64,000 bases of DNA, from assembly GCA_031308135.1 (NCBI GenBank), contig JAHLJT010003656.1, forward strand, positions 53,700,827-53,764,826, in the 5' to 3' direction. Both the position numbers and the translations under genes were made by a program. Shown piece after piece: positions 63,600-64,000 of this stretch. This DNA comes from Acheta domesticus (taxonomy: Eukaryota; Arthropoda; Insecta; Orthoptera; Gryllidae). The notes beneath the pieces are model-generated. The model ran no database searches. It worked only from the letters and a program-made list of their open reading frames with translations, and had not been told where the DNA came from. Position 1 is the stretch's first letter; each line of letters starts with the position of its first letter.

Positions 63600-64000
63600 G
63601 CTACAACAACGAACTATCCAGGTCGTAAGAACACATCGCGAGAATTGCAACAAAACACTTTTCTTATTTATTTTCTTCTGATTCAGAATTTTTGGAGGGG
63701 GATCGGAAGAAATCGATTAATTCGCAACGTTGGTTACATGTTTACTCGCCTTGAATTTCTATGCAGATCTAGCACGTTCCCAAGATATTCTTTTTACTAT
63801 GTGCAATTGTTACCTCTATACATTTTAACACAGAAATGAACTCCACGCTGTGGTATTAATGAATACCTGTAGCATTGATACACCGAAGTATCTTATATTA
63901 CTACGAAATTGCCCATAACGATCAAGAACTAAATGAGTTTCAATGATTTCAATGATTCAATGAGTTTATTTCAATATTTTAAATGGTATAAAATGACAAG
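63600..64000. other. AT-rich end of window
   Basis: AT-rich DNA. A small tandem of TTTCAATGA units occurs at 63938-63963. The short plus frame 63645-63839 has no motif. Confidence 0.4.

Noticed and set aside
1..64000. Endogenous viral sequence, toxin gene, bacterial contamination or operon
   Set aside because: No capsid, polymerase, protease, toxin or bacterial gene was recognised in any frame; composition and repeats are consistent with one eukaryotic genome.

Overview
This is eukaryotic nuclear DNA with almost no recognisable genes, most likely from an arthropod and probably an insect. I base that on tRNA-derived SINEs, small palindromic DNA transposons, an RTE-like LINE relic and an AT-rich background; the taxon is an inference and I could not pin it down further. 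There are no operons, phage-like elements, CRISPR arrays, rRNAs or intact tRNA genes. The only protein sequence I recognise is a decayed, 5'-truncated reverse transcriptase C-terminus on the minus strand at about 52968-53600.

The outstanding property is a compositional mosaic. A low-GC background (judged by eye, about one third G+C) is broken every 1-3 kb by sharply bounded GC- and CpG-rich islands of 200-1300 bp, roughly thirty-five of them. Many islands carry a private tandem repeat: hexamer-based (5456-5935), 10 bp in a 70-bp higher-order unit (11160-11350), 15 bp (19126-19260), 10 bp (32486-32590), 102 bp (48731-49150), about 85 bp (56238-56500), 14 bp (58057-58460) and 12 bp (59967-60330). 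These repeats keep most reading frames open, so the long Pro/Arg/Gly/Ala-rich ORFs in them are not evidence of genes. Several islands without tandem repeats contain isolated homeodomain-like AT cores (for example 29283-29344, 39241-39298, 62251-62262), which would fit regulatory islands of a developmental locus; this is a hypothesis.

Mobile DNA: (1) a tRNA-headed SINE family with a long body, here called Rep1, in six copies (805-1440 minus, 5955-6366 plus, 20325-20470 plus, 44105-44440 minus, 46155-46606 plus, 62880-63320 plus); (2) a complete SINE of another family, 14266-14480, with perfect 13-bp target-site duplications; (3) a tRNA-like SINE relic at 31318-31385 minus; (4) two copies of a palindromic MITE, both exactly 227 bp (1104-1330 and 4919-5145), the first nested inside a Rep1 copy; (5) a separate foldback element at 4579-4873; (6) the LINE relic, next to a compact three-stem palindrome at 52863-52942.

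Other structure includes perfect or near-perfect hairpins in AT-rich DNA at 6946-7020, 33747-33852, 40476-40511, 53678-53723 and 55799-55837, a duplicated NRF-1-like palindrome (30767/31539), and a diverged repeated unit with a coding-like minus-strand reading at 62704-63595. No cellular gene can be defended with confidence. The best candidate exon is 27871-28186. All copy comparisons were made by eye.
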